Source: JAICYJ01 sp035473255
GTDB taxonomy: Bacteria > Actinomycetota > Thermoleophilia > Gaiellales > JAICJC01
DNA: 30,717 nucleotides
Direction of reading: 5' to 3'
Assembly: GCA_035473255.1 (NCBI GenBank)
Contig: DATIOK010000033.1
Coordinates: forward strand, 1-30,717
How positions within the stretch are numbered: position 1 is the stretch's first letter; the number at the start of each line of letters is the position of its first letter. Positions 15,554-22,925 of this stretch are shown here, one piece after another. Both the position numbers and the translations under genes were made by a program. The notes beneath the pieces are model-generated. The model saw only the letters and a list, made by a program, of their open reading frames with translations. It searched no databases and was not told the origin of the DNA.

Positions 15554-16006
15554 CTACGCGGCGAAGCTCCAGAGCTTATTGCCAAGGAAGCTGATGGGCG
15601 TTGCGACCACGATGGCGATTGCCGCGGCAACCGGCTTGTGCAGCCCCACCACCTCGACCAGGAACGCCAGCGCCGCCAGGTCGATGGCCAGCGCGAGCAG
15701 GCTGACCGCCAGGAACCTGGCGTACTGGACGTGCGGTTCTCCGTGCTCGATCTTGAACGTCCACACCCGGTTCCAGATGAAGTTGCTGGTCGCCGCCACC
15801 ACGAAGGCGAGCACGAACGCGATCGGGTAGGGCAGGCTGCGGTAGAAGAGCGTGAACAGCCCGACGTTGATGATGTAGCCGGATCCACCTACGACGCAGA
15901 AGCGCGCCAGCTCCAGCCAGTTGTGATGGCTTCGCACCCCGACGTTGAACCGCTCGGCGTGGCCCTTAAGGCCGACAGCGGCCACGTCGGTGCGAGCATC
16001 CTTCAT
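15554..16006 (-). CDS. GtrA-family membrane protein
   Basis: This 150-residue protein has four membrane helices and the GtrA signatures: R-F-C-V-V-G-G-S-G-Y-I-I-N at the first helix, then N-F-I-W-N-R-V-W-T-F-K after the second, and a late N-K-L-W-S-F. GtrA proteins are thought to move polyprenyl-linked sugars across the membrane or to assist glycan modification. The neighbours fit: a GT-C-like transferase follows with no gap (TAG then TTG) and a phosphodiesterase precedes it by 10 nt. TAGGGT followed 7 nt later by the ATG lies across the upstream stop codon, so it may also have its own leaderless promoter. Confidence 0.92.
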   Translation of the reverse strand: MKDARTDVAAVGLKGHAERFNVGVRSHHNWLELARFCVVGGSGYIINVGLFTLFYRSLPYPIAFVLAFVVAATSNFIWNRVWTFKIEHGEPHVQYARFLAVSLLALAIDLAALAFLVEVVGLHKPVAAAIAIVVATPISFLGNKLWSFAA

Positions 16007-16016
16007 CCCACAAACC

Positions 16017-16025
16017 CTAGATGAT
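16017..16025 (+). repeat. Dispersed boundary motif CTAGATGAT, copy 2
   Basis: CTAGATGATT, read on the minus strand as the last two Ile codons and TAG stop of the phosphodiesterase gene. Second of five copies. Confidence 0.55.
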
Positions 16026-17450
16026 TGATCGTGCCGGCTCCGCAGTGCGTGAGAAGTGGCGCAGCGCCAGCGGCGTCAGATCGGTGATCGACGGCTGCGC
16101 TCCCAGGCCGGTGGGCGCGTCGAACCCGGCCGTGATCAGCGGCACCAGCGAGTCCTCGGCGCGCAGCGAGCCGTGACTGCCGCCGCCCGCGTGGTGCTGG
16201 CCACCGGAGTCGGCGAACTCGTCGCCGAGCCGGGCCGACACGATCACGTCGCCCGAGGTCGCGCAGGACACCGCGCCCTCGATCCGCTCGAGCGCGTTCG
16301 GGTAGAGCGCGTGATCGAGCAGGTCGCGGTCGCCCGCCAGCTCCCAGCTGTTGCCGCGCGCGTCCTCGAACCCCCGGCCGCGCCGGAAGCGCAGCTCACC
16401 GCCCTCGCGGCGCACGGCGTACCAGGCGCCCTCCTGCCACATCACGACGTCGCTGAACGGGTGCCGGGCGTACCGGTGCCCGACCTCACTCGCGGTCAGC
16501 CTGCCGCCGGGCAGGAGGTAGGCCATCGCCACCCGGTTGCTGGCGGCCACGGCCAGGTCGCACTCGGCCGGATCGGAATGGCGGCTGGAGCGGAACAGCT
16601 TCAGCCCCTCCACCGGCTCGTGCGCGTCGACGGCTCGCTCCACCGCGCTCTGGCTGTGGTCGGCCACCACCATCACGGCATAGCGCTCCAGGAACTGGTC
16701 CCACCCGCCGGCCGCTTCCACCAGCAGCCCCACAGAGGCGTCCGCCTGCTCCACCGCGCCCATCACGTCTCCGCCCCGGTGCTGAGCGGCGTCGGTCTCG
16801 TAGAGGTACAGGAACAGGAAATCGAATCCGTCGCGGGTCACCAGCCAGCGGCCGACATGGCCGCCATGGCGGTCGACCGACCCACCGAAGTTCCGAGGCG
16901 CCCCGGTGTCGTCCGACCAGAACAGCTCGCCGAAGAAGTACCGGCGCGGCCCGTACACGGCATCCACGATGCCGACCCGCCGCGCGATCCGGCGCGCCGC
17001 CTCACGGGTGATCGGATGGCGCACACGGCCCCGGCAGATGTAGGTGTTGACCGCGGCGGTGACCAGGCCCTCGTCTTCCAGCGCCTCGAACACGGTCGTC
17101 GCGCGCGGCGAGAGGTGCAGCAGGTTCAGGTTGACCAGCACGTCGTCCACCATCTGCCGGGTGCCCTCGGCCAGCGTCGCCAGGAACGACGACCCGTACT
17201 CCACGAAGCGGCCCTCGCCGCGGTGGTACCAGGTCATGCTCGGGATCCGGTGCCCGGCCGGATGACGGCCCGTGATCAGCGACGACAGGCAGACCGGCGT
17301 CAGCGAGGGGAACGTCGAGACGCAGGCATCGCTGCGTTCCCCCAGCTCCTGCAGGTGGGCCAGCGTGGGTGCGCGGCCGGCGGCGACCGCGCGGTCGAGC
17401 AGGGCCGGCCCGAGCCCATCGATCACCGTCAGGATCAGCTTCTTGGGCAT
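16017..17450 (-). CDS. Alkaline phosphatase superfamily phosphodiesterase/phosphatase
   Basis: The 477-residue protein belongs to the type I phosphodiesterase/nucleotide pyrophosphatase group of the alkaline phosphatase superfamily. The first metal Asp is D11 (TVIDGLGPAL). The nucleophile is probably T51 in FPSLTPVCLSSLITGRHPAGH. Further metal motifs are T-D-A-A-Q-H-R-G-G and VVADHSQSAV, and a late His occurs in the Q-H-H-A-G-G-G-S-H-G segment. No signal peptide is evident, so it is probably cytoplasmic. Substrates in this group range from nucleotides to phospholipids and phosphonates and cannot be read from sequence. The downstream GtrA and GT-C-like genes suggest lipid-linked sugar metabolism. 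TACAAT lies 8 nt before the ATG. Confidence 0.9.
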   Translation of the reverse strand: MPKKLILTVIDGLGPALLDRAVAAGRAPTLAHLQELGERSDACVSTFPSLTPVCLSSLITGRHPAGHRIPSMTWYHRGEGRFVEYGSSFLATLAEGTRQMVDDVLVNLNLLHLSPRATTVFEALEDEGLVTAAVNTYICRGRVRHPITREAARRIARRVGIVDAVYGPRRYFFGELFWSDDTGAPRNFGGSVDRHGGHVGRWLVTRDGFDFLFLYLYETDAAQHRGGDVMGAVEQADASVGLLVEAAGGWDQFLERYAVMVVADHSQSAVERAVDAHEPVEGLKLFRSSRHSDPAECDLAVAASNRVAMAYLLPGGRLTASEVGHRYARHPFSDVVMWQEGAWYAVRREGGELRFRRGRGFEDARGNSWELAGDRDLLDHALYPNALERIEGAVSCATSGDVIVSARLGDEFADSGGQHHAGGGSHGSLRAEDSLVPLITAGFDAPTGLGAQPSITDLTPLALRHFSRTAEPARSII

Positions 17451-17458
17451 GACCGCTG

Positions 17459-17464
17459 ATTGTA
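17459..17464 (-). promoter_or_regulatory. -10 element for the phosphodiesterase-gtrA-GT operon
   Basis: TACAAT on the minus strand ends 8 nt before the ATG at 17450; a leaderless transcript is predicted. No clear -35 is visible. Confidence 0.55.
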
Positions 17465-17528
17465 GGTCAGCCGACGTCGTGAACAGGTGTGCGGCGGGAC
17501 GTTTCCGCGCGCGGATCTGCCGCCGTGC

Positions 17529-18074
17529 TCAGCGCAGAACGCGCAGCCCCTTGTACTTCTCCTGGTCGCGCCGGCGCGTGCGCGCGAACAGCACCGCCGC
17601 CGCCCCGGCCAGCAGGAAGCCCACGAACGGAATGGCTCCGGCCACCGAGGTGGCCACACCGGTACCGTCCTCGACCATCGCGGTACCGCGCACGTCGCCG
17701 CCGGCACGGATCGCCCGGATCCGGATCTGGCGCAGCGTCAGCGCAACGGCCGCGGCCACACCGGCGCCGACCGCCAGGCCCACGTAGGGCAACTCGTCGC
17801 CGGCCACGAGCTCGAACACGAGACCACCGCCCACCACTCGCCGCAGCAGCCGCCCGCCGGCCTCCGCGCCGGGCCAGATCGCGTCGGCCGTCAGCTCGAT
17901 GCCGGCCAGCACCCACAAGAGCGCCACCGTCAGCGGGTCGTCGGCCCAGCCCAGCGAGCCGTCGGCGAACCCCAGCGCCGCCACCGAGGAGGCCACCGCC
18001 AGCGGGGCGGTCGCGAAGAACCCGGCGGCCACCGCCAGCCCCAGCCCCTGACCGATAGCAATCGCCAGATCCAT
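17529..18074 (-). CDS. DUF4126-family membrane protein
   Basis: This 181-residue protein has about four membrane segments and the DUF4126 pattern: a Gly/Ala-rich first helix (GQGLGLAVAAGFFATAPLAV), a W-V-L-A-G-I-E-L-T-A-D helix, a central hydrophobic pair, and a final helix ending in a basic cytoplasmic tail (RTRRRDQEKYKG). The function of the family is unknown. The frame stays open far upstream but TATGAT 9 nt before ATG 18074 fixes the start. It is divergent from an SDH-type protease, with only 30 nt between the two start codons, so the two are likely expressed together. The 78-nt gap on its 3' side holds nothing recognisable apart from the next gene's promoter. Confidence 0.85.
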   Translation of the reverse strand: MDLAIAIGQGLGLAVAAGFFATAPLAVASSVAALGFADGSLGWADDPLTVALLWVLAGIELTADAIWPGAEAGGRLLRRVVGGGLVFELVAGDELPYVGLAVGAGVAAAVALTLRQIRIRAIRAGGDVRGTAMVEDGTGVATSVAGAIPFVGFLLAGAAAVLFARTRRRDQEKYKGLRVLR

Positions 18075-18083
18075 CGGTGCGAG

Positions 18084-18098
18084 ATCATAGAGTAGGGT
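18084..18098. promoter_or_regulatory. Compact divergent promoter pair (DUF4126 / SDH protease)
   Basis: In the 30-nt space, TATGAT on the minus strand (18084-18089) is 9 nt before ATG 18074. On the plus strand TAGGGT (18093-18098) is 6 nt before ATG 18105; TAGAGT (18088-18093) is an alternative. Confidence 0.5.
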
Positions 18099-18104
18099 CA
18101 GGCC

Positions 18105-18950
18105 ATGGTCTGGGTGGTACTCGGCTTCCTGGTGATCGTGTTCCTGACCGTGGTCGCTCCGCTGATGCGGCAGCGCGCGGTGGTGGCGGCGCGGGCGCGA
18201 CGGCTGTCGGCGCTGCAGCGCGAGCGCGGCAGCCAGGTGATCACGATCATCCACCGGCAGGAGCAGATCGGGCTGTTCGGCGTGCCGCTGGTGCGCTTCA
18301 TCGACATCGACGACTCCGAGCAGGTGCTGCGGGCGATCCGGTTGACGCCGGACGACCGGCCCATCGACCTGGTGCTGCACACGCCCGGCGGGCTGGTGCT
18401 GGCTGCCGAGCAGATCGCCCACGCGGTGCGCGACCACCCGGCCCGGGTGACCGTGCTGGTGCCCCACTATGCGATGAGCGGCGGCACCCTGATCGCGCTG
18501 GCCGCCGACGAAATCGTGATGGACGCCCACGCCGTGCTGGGACCGGTCGACCCGCAGCTGGGCGACATGCCGGCCGCATCCATCCTGCGCGTGGTGGCCG
18601 CCAAGGAGCCGGCCCAGATCGATGACCGGTTCCTGGTACTGGCTGACGTCGCCGAGAAGGCACGGCGCCAGGTGCTGGCCTTCGTGACCGACCTGCTGGA
18701 CGACCGGATGCCGGCGGAGCAGGCCGGCCGCCTGGCCGAGCTCCTGGCGGGCGGCTACTTCACCCACGACTTCCCGATCACCGTGCACCGGGCGCGCGAT
18801 CTGGGGCTGGCCGTCGGCACCGATCTGCCGGTGCTCGTCTACGAGCTGATGGCGCTGTTCCCCCAGCCCACGCGCGGGCGGCCCAGCGTCACGTACCTGC
18901 CGCTGCCGGCTCCGGGACCGGGAAGGACGCCTCCGCCGCGGGCGGGATGA
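18105..18950 (+). CDS. SDH-family Clp-fold membrane serine protease
   Basis: The 281-residue protein has an N-terminal membrane anchor (about 2-20), then a basic juxtamembrane stretch and a Clp/crotonase-fold protease domain. It resembles the SppA-like SDH family (named for a Ser-Asp-His triad). The nucleophile is S125 in HYAMSGGTLIALAADEIVMD. The LHTPGG loop (91-96) makes the oxyanion region, GPVDPQLG (146-153) is strongly conserved in the family, and H221 in YFTHDFPI is the probable catalytic His. Such proteases are thought to clip signal peptides or small membrane proteins. The Pro-rich tail is encoded over the 62-nt overlap with the convergent lipid kinase gene. Confidence 0.9.
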   Translation: MVWVVLGFLVIVFLTVVAPLMRQRAVVAARARRLSALQRERGSQVITIIHRQEQIGLFGVPLVRFIDIDDSEQVLRAIRLTPDDRPIDLVLHTPGGLVLAAEQIAHAVRDHPARVTVLVPHYAMSGGTLIALAADEIVMDAHAVLGPVDPQLGDMPAASILRVVAAKEPAQIDDRFLVLADVAEKARRQVLAFVTDLLDDRMPAEQAGRLAELLAGGYFTHDFPITVHRARDLGLAVGTDLPVLVYELMALFPQPTRGRPSVTYLPLPAPGPGRTPPPRAG

Positions 18951-19848
18951 GCACACGCAGCGCGTGCGGGTGGTAGCGCACGGCGGCCGCCTCCACCTGC
19001 CCCAGGTACTCGCCGTCCAGCTGCAGCCCGACCGGGACGTCGCAGGCGACGTCGAGCGCATCCACGTCGTGCAGATAGGTGACGTAACGGTCTCCGCCCC
19101 GCGCGTGACGCGGCCACACCAGGCCGTAGGCAGGCAGCCGCCAGAGCTGGCGCGGCCGCAGAGCCGACACGACCACCGCGTCCAGCGCCGACGCAAAGCT
19201 GGCACAAGGCGTCGTGCGCACCGGCAGCCGGCCCCAGTAGGAGTAGGGATGCTGGTTTGCGATGGCGAGGTAGGACGCGCGCAGGGAGCGGTCGCCGGCC
19301 GTCACCGTGATCCGCGCCGGCATCGACAAGCGGTCGCGCCACAGCACCCGCCCGGCCGCGGCCACCACCGCGCTGTCGCGGGGCCTGCGGCCGTCCGGGC
19401 GCTGACGCCGCCGCTCGTCCACGATCCGCGTGGCCTCGGCCTCCAGGCCCATGCCGGCCGAGAACGTGAACATGCGGCCGTTCACCGAGCCCAGGCCGAC
19501 CGGGCGCCAGCGCCGCTCCGCGATCGCACCCGCCAGCACGGCGGCCGCCGGCAGCGTCTGCCTGGGCAGCCGCAGCTGGCGCGCGAACACCGAGCTGGCG
19601 CCGGCCGGCACCACTCCCATCAGCGCCTCGGCCGGCATCCCGTTGGCGACCTCGTTGGCGGTGCCGTCGCCGCCCATCGCCACCACCACGTCGGCGCCCG
19701 GCGCGCGCGCCAAGTCGGTGGCCTGGCCCGGCCGCTCGGTCAGGCGCACCTCGACGTCCCCCGCACGTGCCAGCCGCGCCGCCACCTGGTCGATCAGCGC
19801 TCCCTGCACGCCCGAGGCGATCGGGTTGGCGATCAGGCGCACCTGCAT
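18889..19848 (-). CDS. Diacylglycerol kinase-like lipid kinase (YegS/BmrU type)
   Basis: The 319-residue protein has the DAGK catalytic fold: an R-L-I-A-N-P-I-A-S-G start, the nucleotide-binding GGDGTANE motif (59-66), then PAGASSVFARQL (81-92), where most relatives have a G-T-x-N-x-F-A-R sequence. The C-terminal beta-sandwich includes LQLDGEY. These enzymes phosphorylate diacylglycerol or related lipids, returning them to phospholipid synthesis. The ATG at 19848 is chosen over the in-frame ATG at 19860 because TATGGT lies 7 nt before 19848 and overlaps the other. It shares this promoter element with the divergent gene. Its 3' end overlaps the convergent protease gene by 62 nt, so its last 20 codons are antisense to that gene's tail. 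Confidence 0.9.
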   Translation of the reverse strand: MQVRLIANPIASGVQGALIDQVAARLARAGDVEVRLTERPGQATDLARAPGADVVVAMGGDGTANEVANGMPAEALMGVVPAGASSVFARQLRLPRQTLPAAAVLAGAIAERRWRPVGLGSVNGRMFTFSAGMGLEAEATRIVDERRRQRPDGRRPRDSAVVAAAGRVLWRDRLSMPARITVTAGDRSLRASYLAIANQHPYSYWGRLPVRTTPCASFASALDAVVVSALRPRQLWRLPAYGLVWPRHARGGDRYVTYLHDVDALDVACDVPVGLQLDGEYLGQVEAAAVRYHPHALRVLIPPAAEASFPVPEPAAAGT

Positions 19849-19854
19849 GCGGGC

Positions 19855-19861
19855 TACCATA
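19855..19861. promoter_or_regulatory. Symmetric -10 element shared by two divergent genes
   Basis: The sequence CTACCATAG (19854-19862) reads TACCAT on the plus strand, 7 nt before GTG 19868, and TATGGT on the minus strand, 7 nt before ATG 19848. One element can therefore serve as -10 in both directions. Only 19 nt separate the two start codons. Confidence 0.6.
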
Positions 19862-19867
19862 GTGGGC

Positions 19868-20287
19868 GTGACGGCAGCCAACCTGCGCACGTACACGGCA
19901 GCCGCCGGAGTGCCCGCCGCGCTGGTGGTGCTGCTGCACCTGGCACTTGACTGGAACGGCGCAAACGGCATCACCGGCCGCCGCGATCTGGCCTTCAGCC
20001 ACGGCGTGGCGCTGGCGGCGGTGCTCGCGGCCGTGCTGATCTCGAGCCGCGTCGCGCTCCACATCGAGACCGGTGGCGGCGCGCCGGTCGCCGACGCGCT
20101 CGCAATCATCGGGTCGGTGGCGGTGCTGGCGAACCTCGCCCGTGTCTGGCGCGACGGCTCCGATCCGCTGCACCGGCTCAGCATCACGATCGCCCACATC
20201 TTTGCGCTGCTGGTGGTGGCGCTGGTTTCGAACCTGGTCGCGCGCCGCGAGCAGCGGCGGCGCTCCAATCCCGCTCCAAGCCTGTAA
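19868..20287 (+). CDS. Small polytopic membrane protein of unknown function
   Basis: I do not recognise a family. The 139-residue product has about four membrane helices: roughly 11-27, 42-60, 76-92 and 106-126, with a basic C-terminal tail (RREQRRRS). No catalytic motif is seen. The GTG at 19868 is preferred to the in-frame GTG at 19862 because TACCAT is 7 nt upstream of it. It is divergent from the lipid kinase and lies 35 nt before the HtrA protease, which has its own predicted -10. A membrane-lipid or envelope role would fit the neighbours but is inference. Confidence 0.7.
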   Translation: MTAANLRTYTAAAGVPAALVVLLHLALDWNGANGITGRRDLAFSHGVALAAVLAAVLISSRVALHIETGGGAPVADALAIIGSVAVLANLARVWRDGSDPLHRLSITIAHIFALLVVALVSNLVARREQRRRSNPAPSL

Positions 20288-20309
20288 TCAGGGATCAATT
20301 CCGGTCGCC

Positions 20310-20315
20310 TACAAC
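20310..20315 (+). promoter_or_regulatory. Candidate -10 element for the HtrA gene
   Basis: TACAAC ends 7 nt before ATG 20323. It departs from TANNNT at the last base, so confidence is lower. Confidence 0.4.
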
Positions 20316-20322
20316 ACGGGCC

Positions 20323-21507
20323 ATGAGAAATTATCTTCGATACGGAGCGCTGGTTGTCGTGGCAGCGCTCGTGGGTGCCGGATCGGCCTACACAATCAAC
20401 TCGACACACACGGATACACGCACCATCGTCCACACGGAGGCGCAGGTCTCGCCCGTCAGCGCATCGAGCCCGACCGGTCTCTCCGTCAACCAGATCTACC
20501 GCAAGGATGCACCGGGAGTCGTCGTCGTGACGGCCACGTCCACCACAACCGCGCAGAACCCCGCCGACCCCTTCGCCGCCCCCCAGCAGCAACAGCAGCA
20601 GGCGCTGGGCTCGGGCTTCGTGATCGACAGGAGCGGCCACATCCTGACCAACGCGCACGTCGTCCTGCACGCGTCCAAGGTGCAGGTCGCATTCGGCTCC
20701 AACACGCAGGCCGCCAAGACCTACAACGCAACCGTGCTGGGCATCGACCCGAGCACCGACGTCGCCGTGCTCAAGGTGGATGCGCCGTCCGAGGCGCTGA
20801 CGCCGCTTGCGCTGGGCAACTCCTCGACCGCTCAGGTCGGCGACCCGGTGGTCGCGATCGGAAACCCCCTGGGTGAGACGCGCACCGTCACCACGGGCAT
20901 CGTGTCGGCCCTGAACCGCGACATCGGCTCGCTGCAGGGCGACGTCCAGATCCGCGGAGCGATCCAGACCGACGCCGCCATCAACCACGGCAACTCCGGC
21001 GGCCCGCTGATCAACGTCCAGGGCCAGGTGATCGGCATCACCAGCCAGATCCTGTCCGACGATCCCAACAACCCTCAGAGCGGCAGCATCGGCATCGGCT
21101 TCGCCGTCCCGATCAACACCGTGCGCACCGTCGCCGACCAGATCATCACGAGCGGCAAGGCCCAGCACACCTACCTGGGCATCCTCGGTTCCGAGGTGAC
21201 GCCCGCCCTGGCCAAGGCGCTCAACCTGAGCGTCGACCACGGCGTGCTGATCGGCAAGGTCGAGGCCGGCTCACCGGCCGCCAAGGCGGGGCTCAAGGCC
21301 GGCACCACCCAGGCCACGATCCAGGGCCAGACGGTCGTGCTGGGCGGTGACGTGATCACCAAGATCGACGGCCACGAGATCACCACCTTCGACGACCTGG
21401 CCAACGGCATCAGCTCGAAGAAGCCGGGTGACACGGTCCAGCTCGAGATCGTGCGCGGCGGCCACGCCATGACCCTGAACGTGACGCTGGCAGCTCACAC
21501 CGGCTAA
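20323..21507 (+). CDS. HtrA/DegP-like serine protease with one PDZ domain
   Basis: The 394-residue protein is an envelope quality-control protease. It has an N-terminal membrane anchor (about 8-24), then a Thr/Ser/Gln-rich linker including a run of Gln (88-93). The trypsin-like domain has an intact triad: H112 (TNAHVV), D146 (STDVAVLKV) and S225 (GNSGGPL). A single C-terminal PDZ domain spans about 280-390 (YLGILG ... AAKAGLKAGT ... GGDVITKIDGHEI). In the family, such proteases cleave misfolded or signalling proteins outside the membrane. The gene overlaps the convergent CDF transporter by 4 nt. Codons in the first 40 residues are less GC-rich than in the rest, which is common for exported N-termini. 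Confidence 0.95.
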   Translation: MRNYLRYGALVVVAALVGAGSAYTINSTHTDTRTIVHTEAQVSPVSASSPTGLSVNQIYRKDAPGVVVVTATSTTTAQNPADPFAAPQQQQQQALGSGFVIDRSGHILTNAHVVLHASKVQVAFGSNTQAAKTYNATVLGIDPSTDVAVLKVDAPSEALTPLALGNSSTAQVGDPVVAIGNPLGETRTVTTGIVSALNRDIGSLQGDVQIRGAIQTDAAINHGNSGGPLINVQGQVIGITSQILSDDPNNPQSGSIGIGFAVPINTVRTVADQIITSGKAQHTYLGILGSEVTPALAKALNLSVDHGVLIGKVEAGSPAAKAGLKAGTTQATIQGQTVVLGGDVITKIDGHEITTFDDLANGISSKKPGDTVQLEIVRGGHAMTLNVTLAAHTG

Positions 21508-22865
21508 GCGTCGGCAGAGACCTCGACGATCACATCGTCGACCGAGTCGAGGGCGTCGCGGACGGCGTCCTCGACTCGGCTCGCCAGGACGTGCGCCTCG
21601 CGCACGCTGCGACCCGGCTCCGCCCGCAGCGAGGTCACCACCAGCAGGCGCTCGCCCTGGCGATAGACCACCACCTCCGCCGCGCCCTGGCCGGCCACCC
21701 GGGTGACCGCCTCGCTGGCGGCGCGCACCAGCTGCGGCTGCTCGGCCCCGATGTCGCGTGCGGGCTGCGCGCCCAGGGCGGACGGCTCCACGTGCGCGTA
21801 GACGCGGGCGACGCCGAACTCGGAGCGGATCTCGCGCTTCAGGCGCTCGACCGTGAGCGCAGCGTCGCGCATCGGCATGTCCTCGGGCAACCGCACGTGC
21901 AGGGTGATGGCACGCCCGCCGGAGCCCTGCTCGAGCACCGAGATGTTGTGCGTCTCGACCACCCCCGGCACCCGCAGCGCCGCCGCCGCCACCCGCTCGT
22001 TGGGCGCCTCGGCGCCGGTGCTGGGCTCGACGTGCACCGTCACCTGGGCCGGCCCGATCTGCGACCGCACCGCATCTTCGACCTGGTCCATGGTCTGGTG
22101 GCTGCGCTCCAGCCCCTCGAGCCGGGAGACGCCGATCACCACGTCGGCGAAGCTCTCGCCGCCGGCCTCCCGCACACGCACCGACCGCACCTCGGCAACG
22201 CCCGGCACCGCCTGGGCGATCTGCCCGATCTGCCGGTCGAGCCCGCTGGGGGCGCGGTCCATCAGCGCATCGATGTTGCGCAGGGCCAGCCGCGCCGCAG
22301 CGACCAGCACCAGGCCGGCCACGGTCAGCGCCGCGACGGCATCGGCCCGGGGATACCCGGCGGACACCAGCGCCAGGCCGATCAGCACGGCGGTGGTGCC
22401 GGCGAAGTCGGACGCGAAGTGCCATGCGCTGGCCAGCAGCGCCGCGTTCCGCTCTCGGATGCCGGTCCTGAACGACACCGACCAGCGCGCGGCGTCGACG
22501 ATCAGCACCCCGAACAGCAGCACGAAGGCGTACCACTCGGACTGCACGTCGCCTCCGCCCGAGCGCAGTCGCATCACCGCCGCGAAGCCGATCCAGATCG
22601 CGACGGCCGCCAGGATCGCCGCCTCAGACAGCGCCGCCAGGTGCTGAGCCTTGCCGTGGCCGTACTGATGTTGCTCGTCGGGCGGCCGCTCGGCGACGCC
22701 CACCGCGTACAGCGAGAGCAGCGCGGCGACGGCGTCGAGGCCGGAGTGCAGGGCCTCAGCAAGGATGCCGAGGCTTGACGTGGCCAGCCCCACCAGCAGC
22801 TTCGTGCCGACGAGAGCAAGGGCCGCCAGAAACGACAGAAGCGCTGTACGGCGCGCAGTTGACAT
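21504..22865 (-). CDS. Cation diffusion facilitator with three tandem C-terminal domains
   Basis: The 453-residue protein is a CDF-family divalent metal/proton antiporter. Six membrane helices occupy about residues 8-195. The metal site has H40-S-G-L-D44 in helix 2 and H149-F-A-S-D153 in helix 5, giving a 2-His/2-Asp site typical of zinc or cadmium transporters. A usual CDF ends with one cytoplasmic ferredoxin-like domain and is about 300 residues long. Here three similar domains follow: about 208-282, 289-362 and 377-453. The first two each contain P-G-V-x-E and end in V-x-x-H-V-E-P-S; the third ends in V-I-V-E-V-S. The start at 22865 is set by TAGAAT 7 nt upstream. It is divergent from a NarL-type regulator. 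Confidence 0.92.
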   Translation of the reverse strand: MSTARRTALLSFLAALALVGTKLLVGLATSSLGILAEALHSGLDAVAALLSLYAVGVAERPPDEQHQYGHGKAQHLAALSEAAILAAVAIWIGFAAVMRLRSGGGDVQSEWYAFVLLFGVLIVDAARWSVSFRTGIRERNAALLASAWHFASDFAGTTAVLIGLALVSAGYPRADAVAALTVAGLVLVAAARLALRNIDALMDRAPSGLDRQIGQIAQAVPGVAEVRSVRVREAGGESFADVVIGVSRLEGLERSHQTMDQVEDAVRSQIGPAQVTVHVEPSTGAEAPNERVAAAALRVPGVVETHNISVLEQGSGGRAITLHVRLPEDMPMRDAALTVERLKREIRSEFGVARVYAHVEPSALGAQPARDIGAEQPQLVRAASEAVTRVAGQGAAEVVVYRQGERLLVVTSLRAEPGRSVREAHVLASRVEDAVRDALDSVDDVIVEVSADA

Positions 22866-22872
22866 GGGGGCG

Positions 22873-22915
22873 ATTCTACGCAAGGCTGTTTCCAATCGTT
22901 CCCCGGGGATACAGT
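22873..22915. promoter_or_regulatory. Divergent promoters for the CDF transporter and NarL-type regulator
   Basis: TAGAAT on the minus strand (22873-22878) is 7 nt before ATG 22865. TACAGT on the plus strand (22910-22915) is 10 nt before ATG 22926; a GGAGGG stretch lies in between and might alternatively be a ribosome site. Confidence 0.5.
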
Positions 22916-22925
22916 ACGGAGGGCC

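Noticed and set aside
16056..17459. 467-codon plus-strand frame opposite the phosphodiesterase
   Set aside because: Antisense shadow without motifs; the minus frame has the metal-binding motifs and a TACAAT element.
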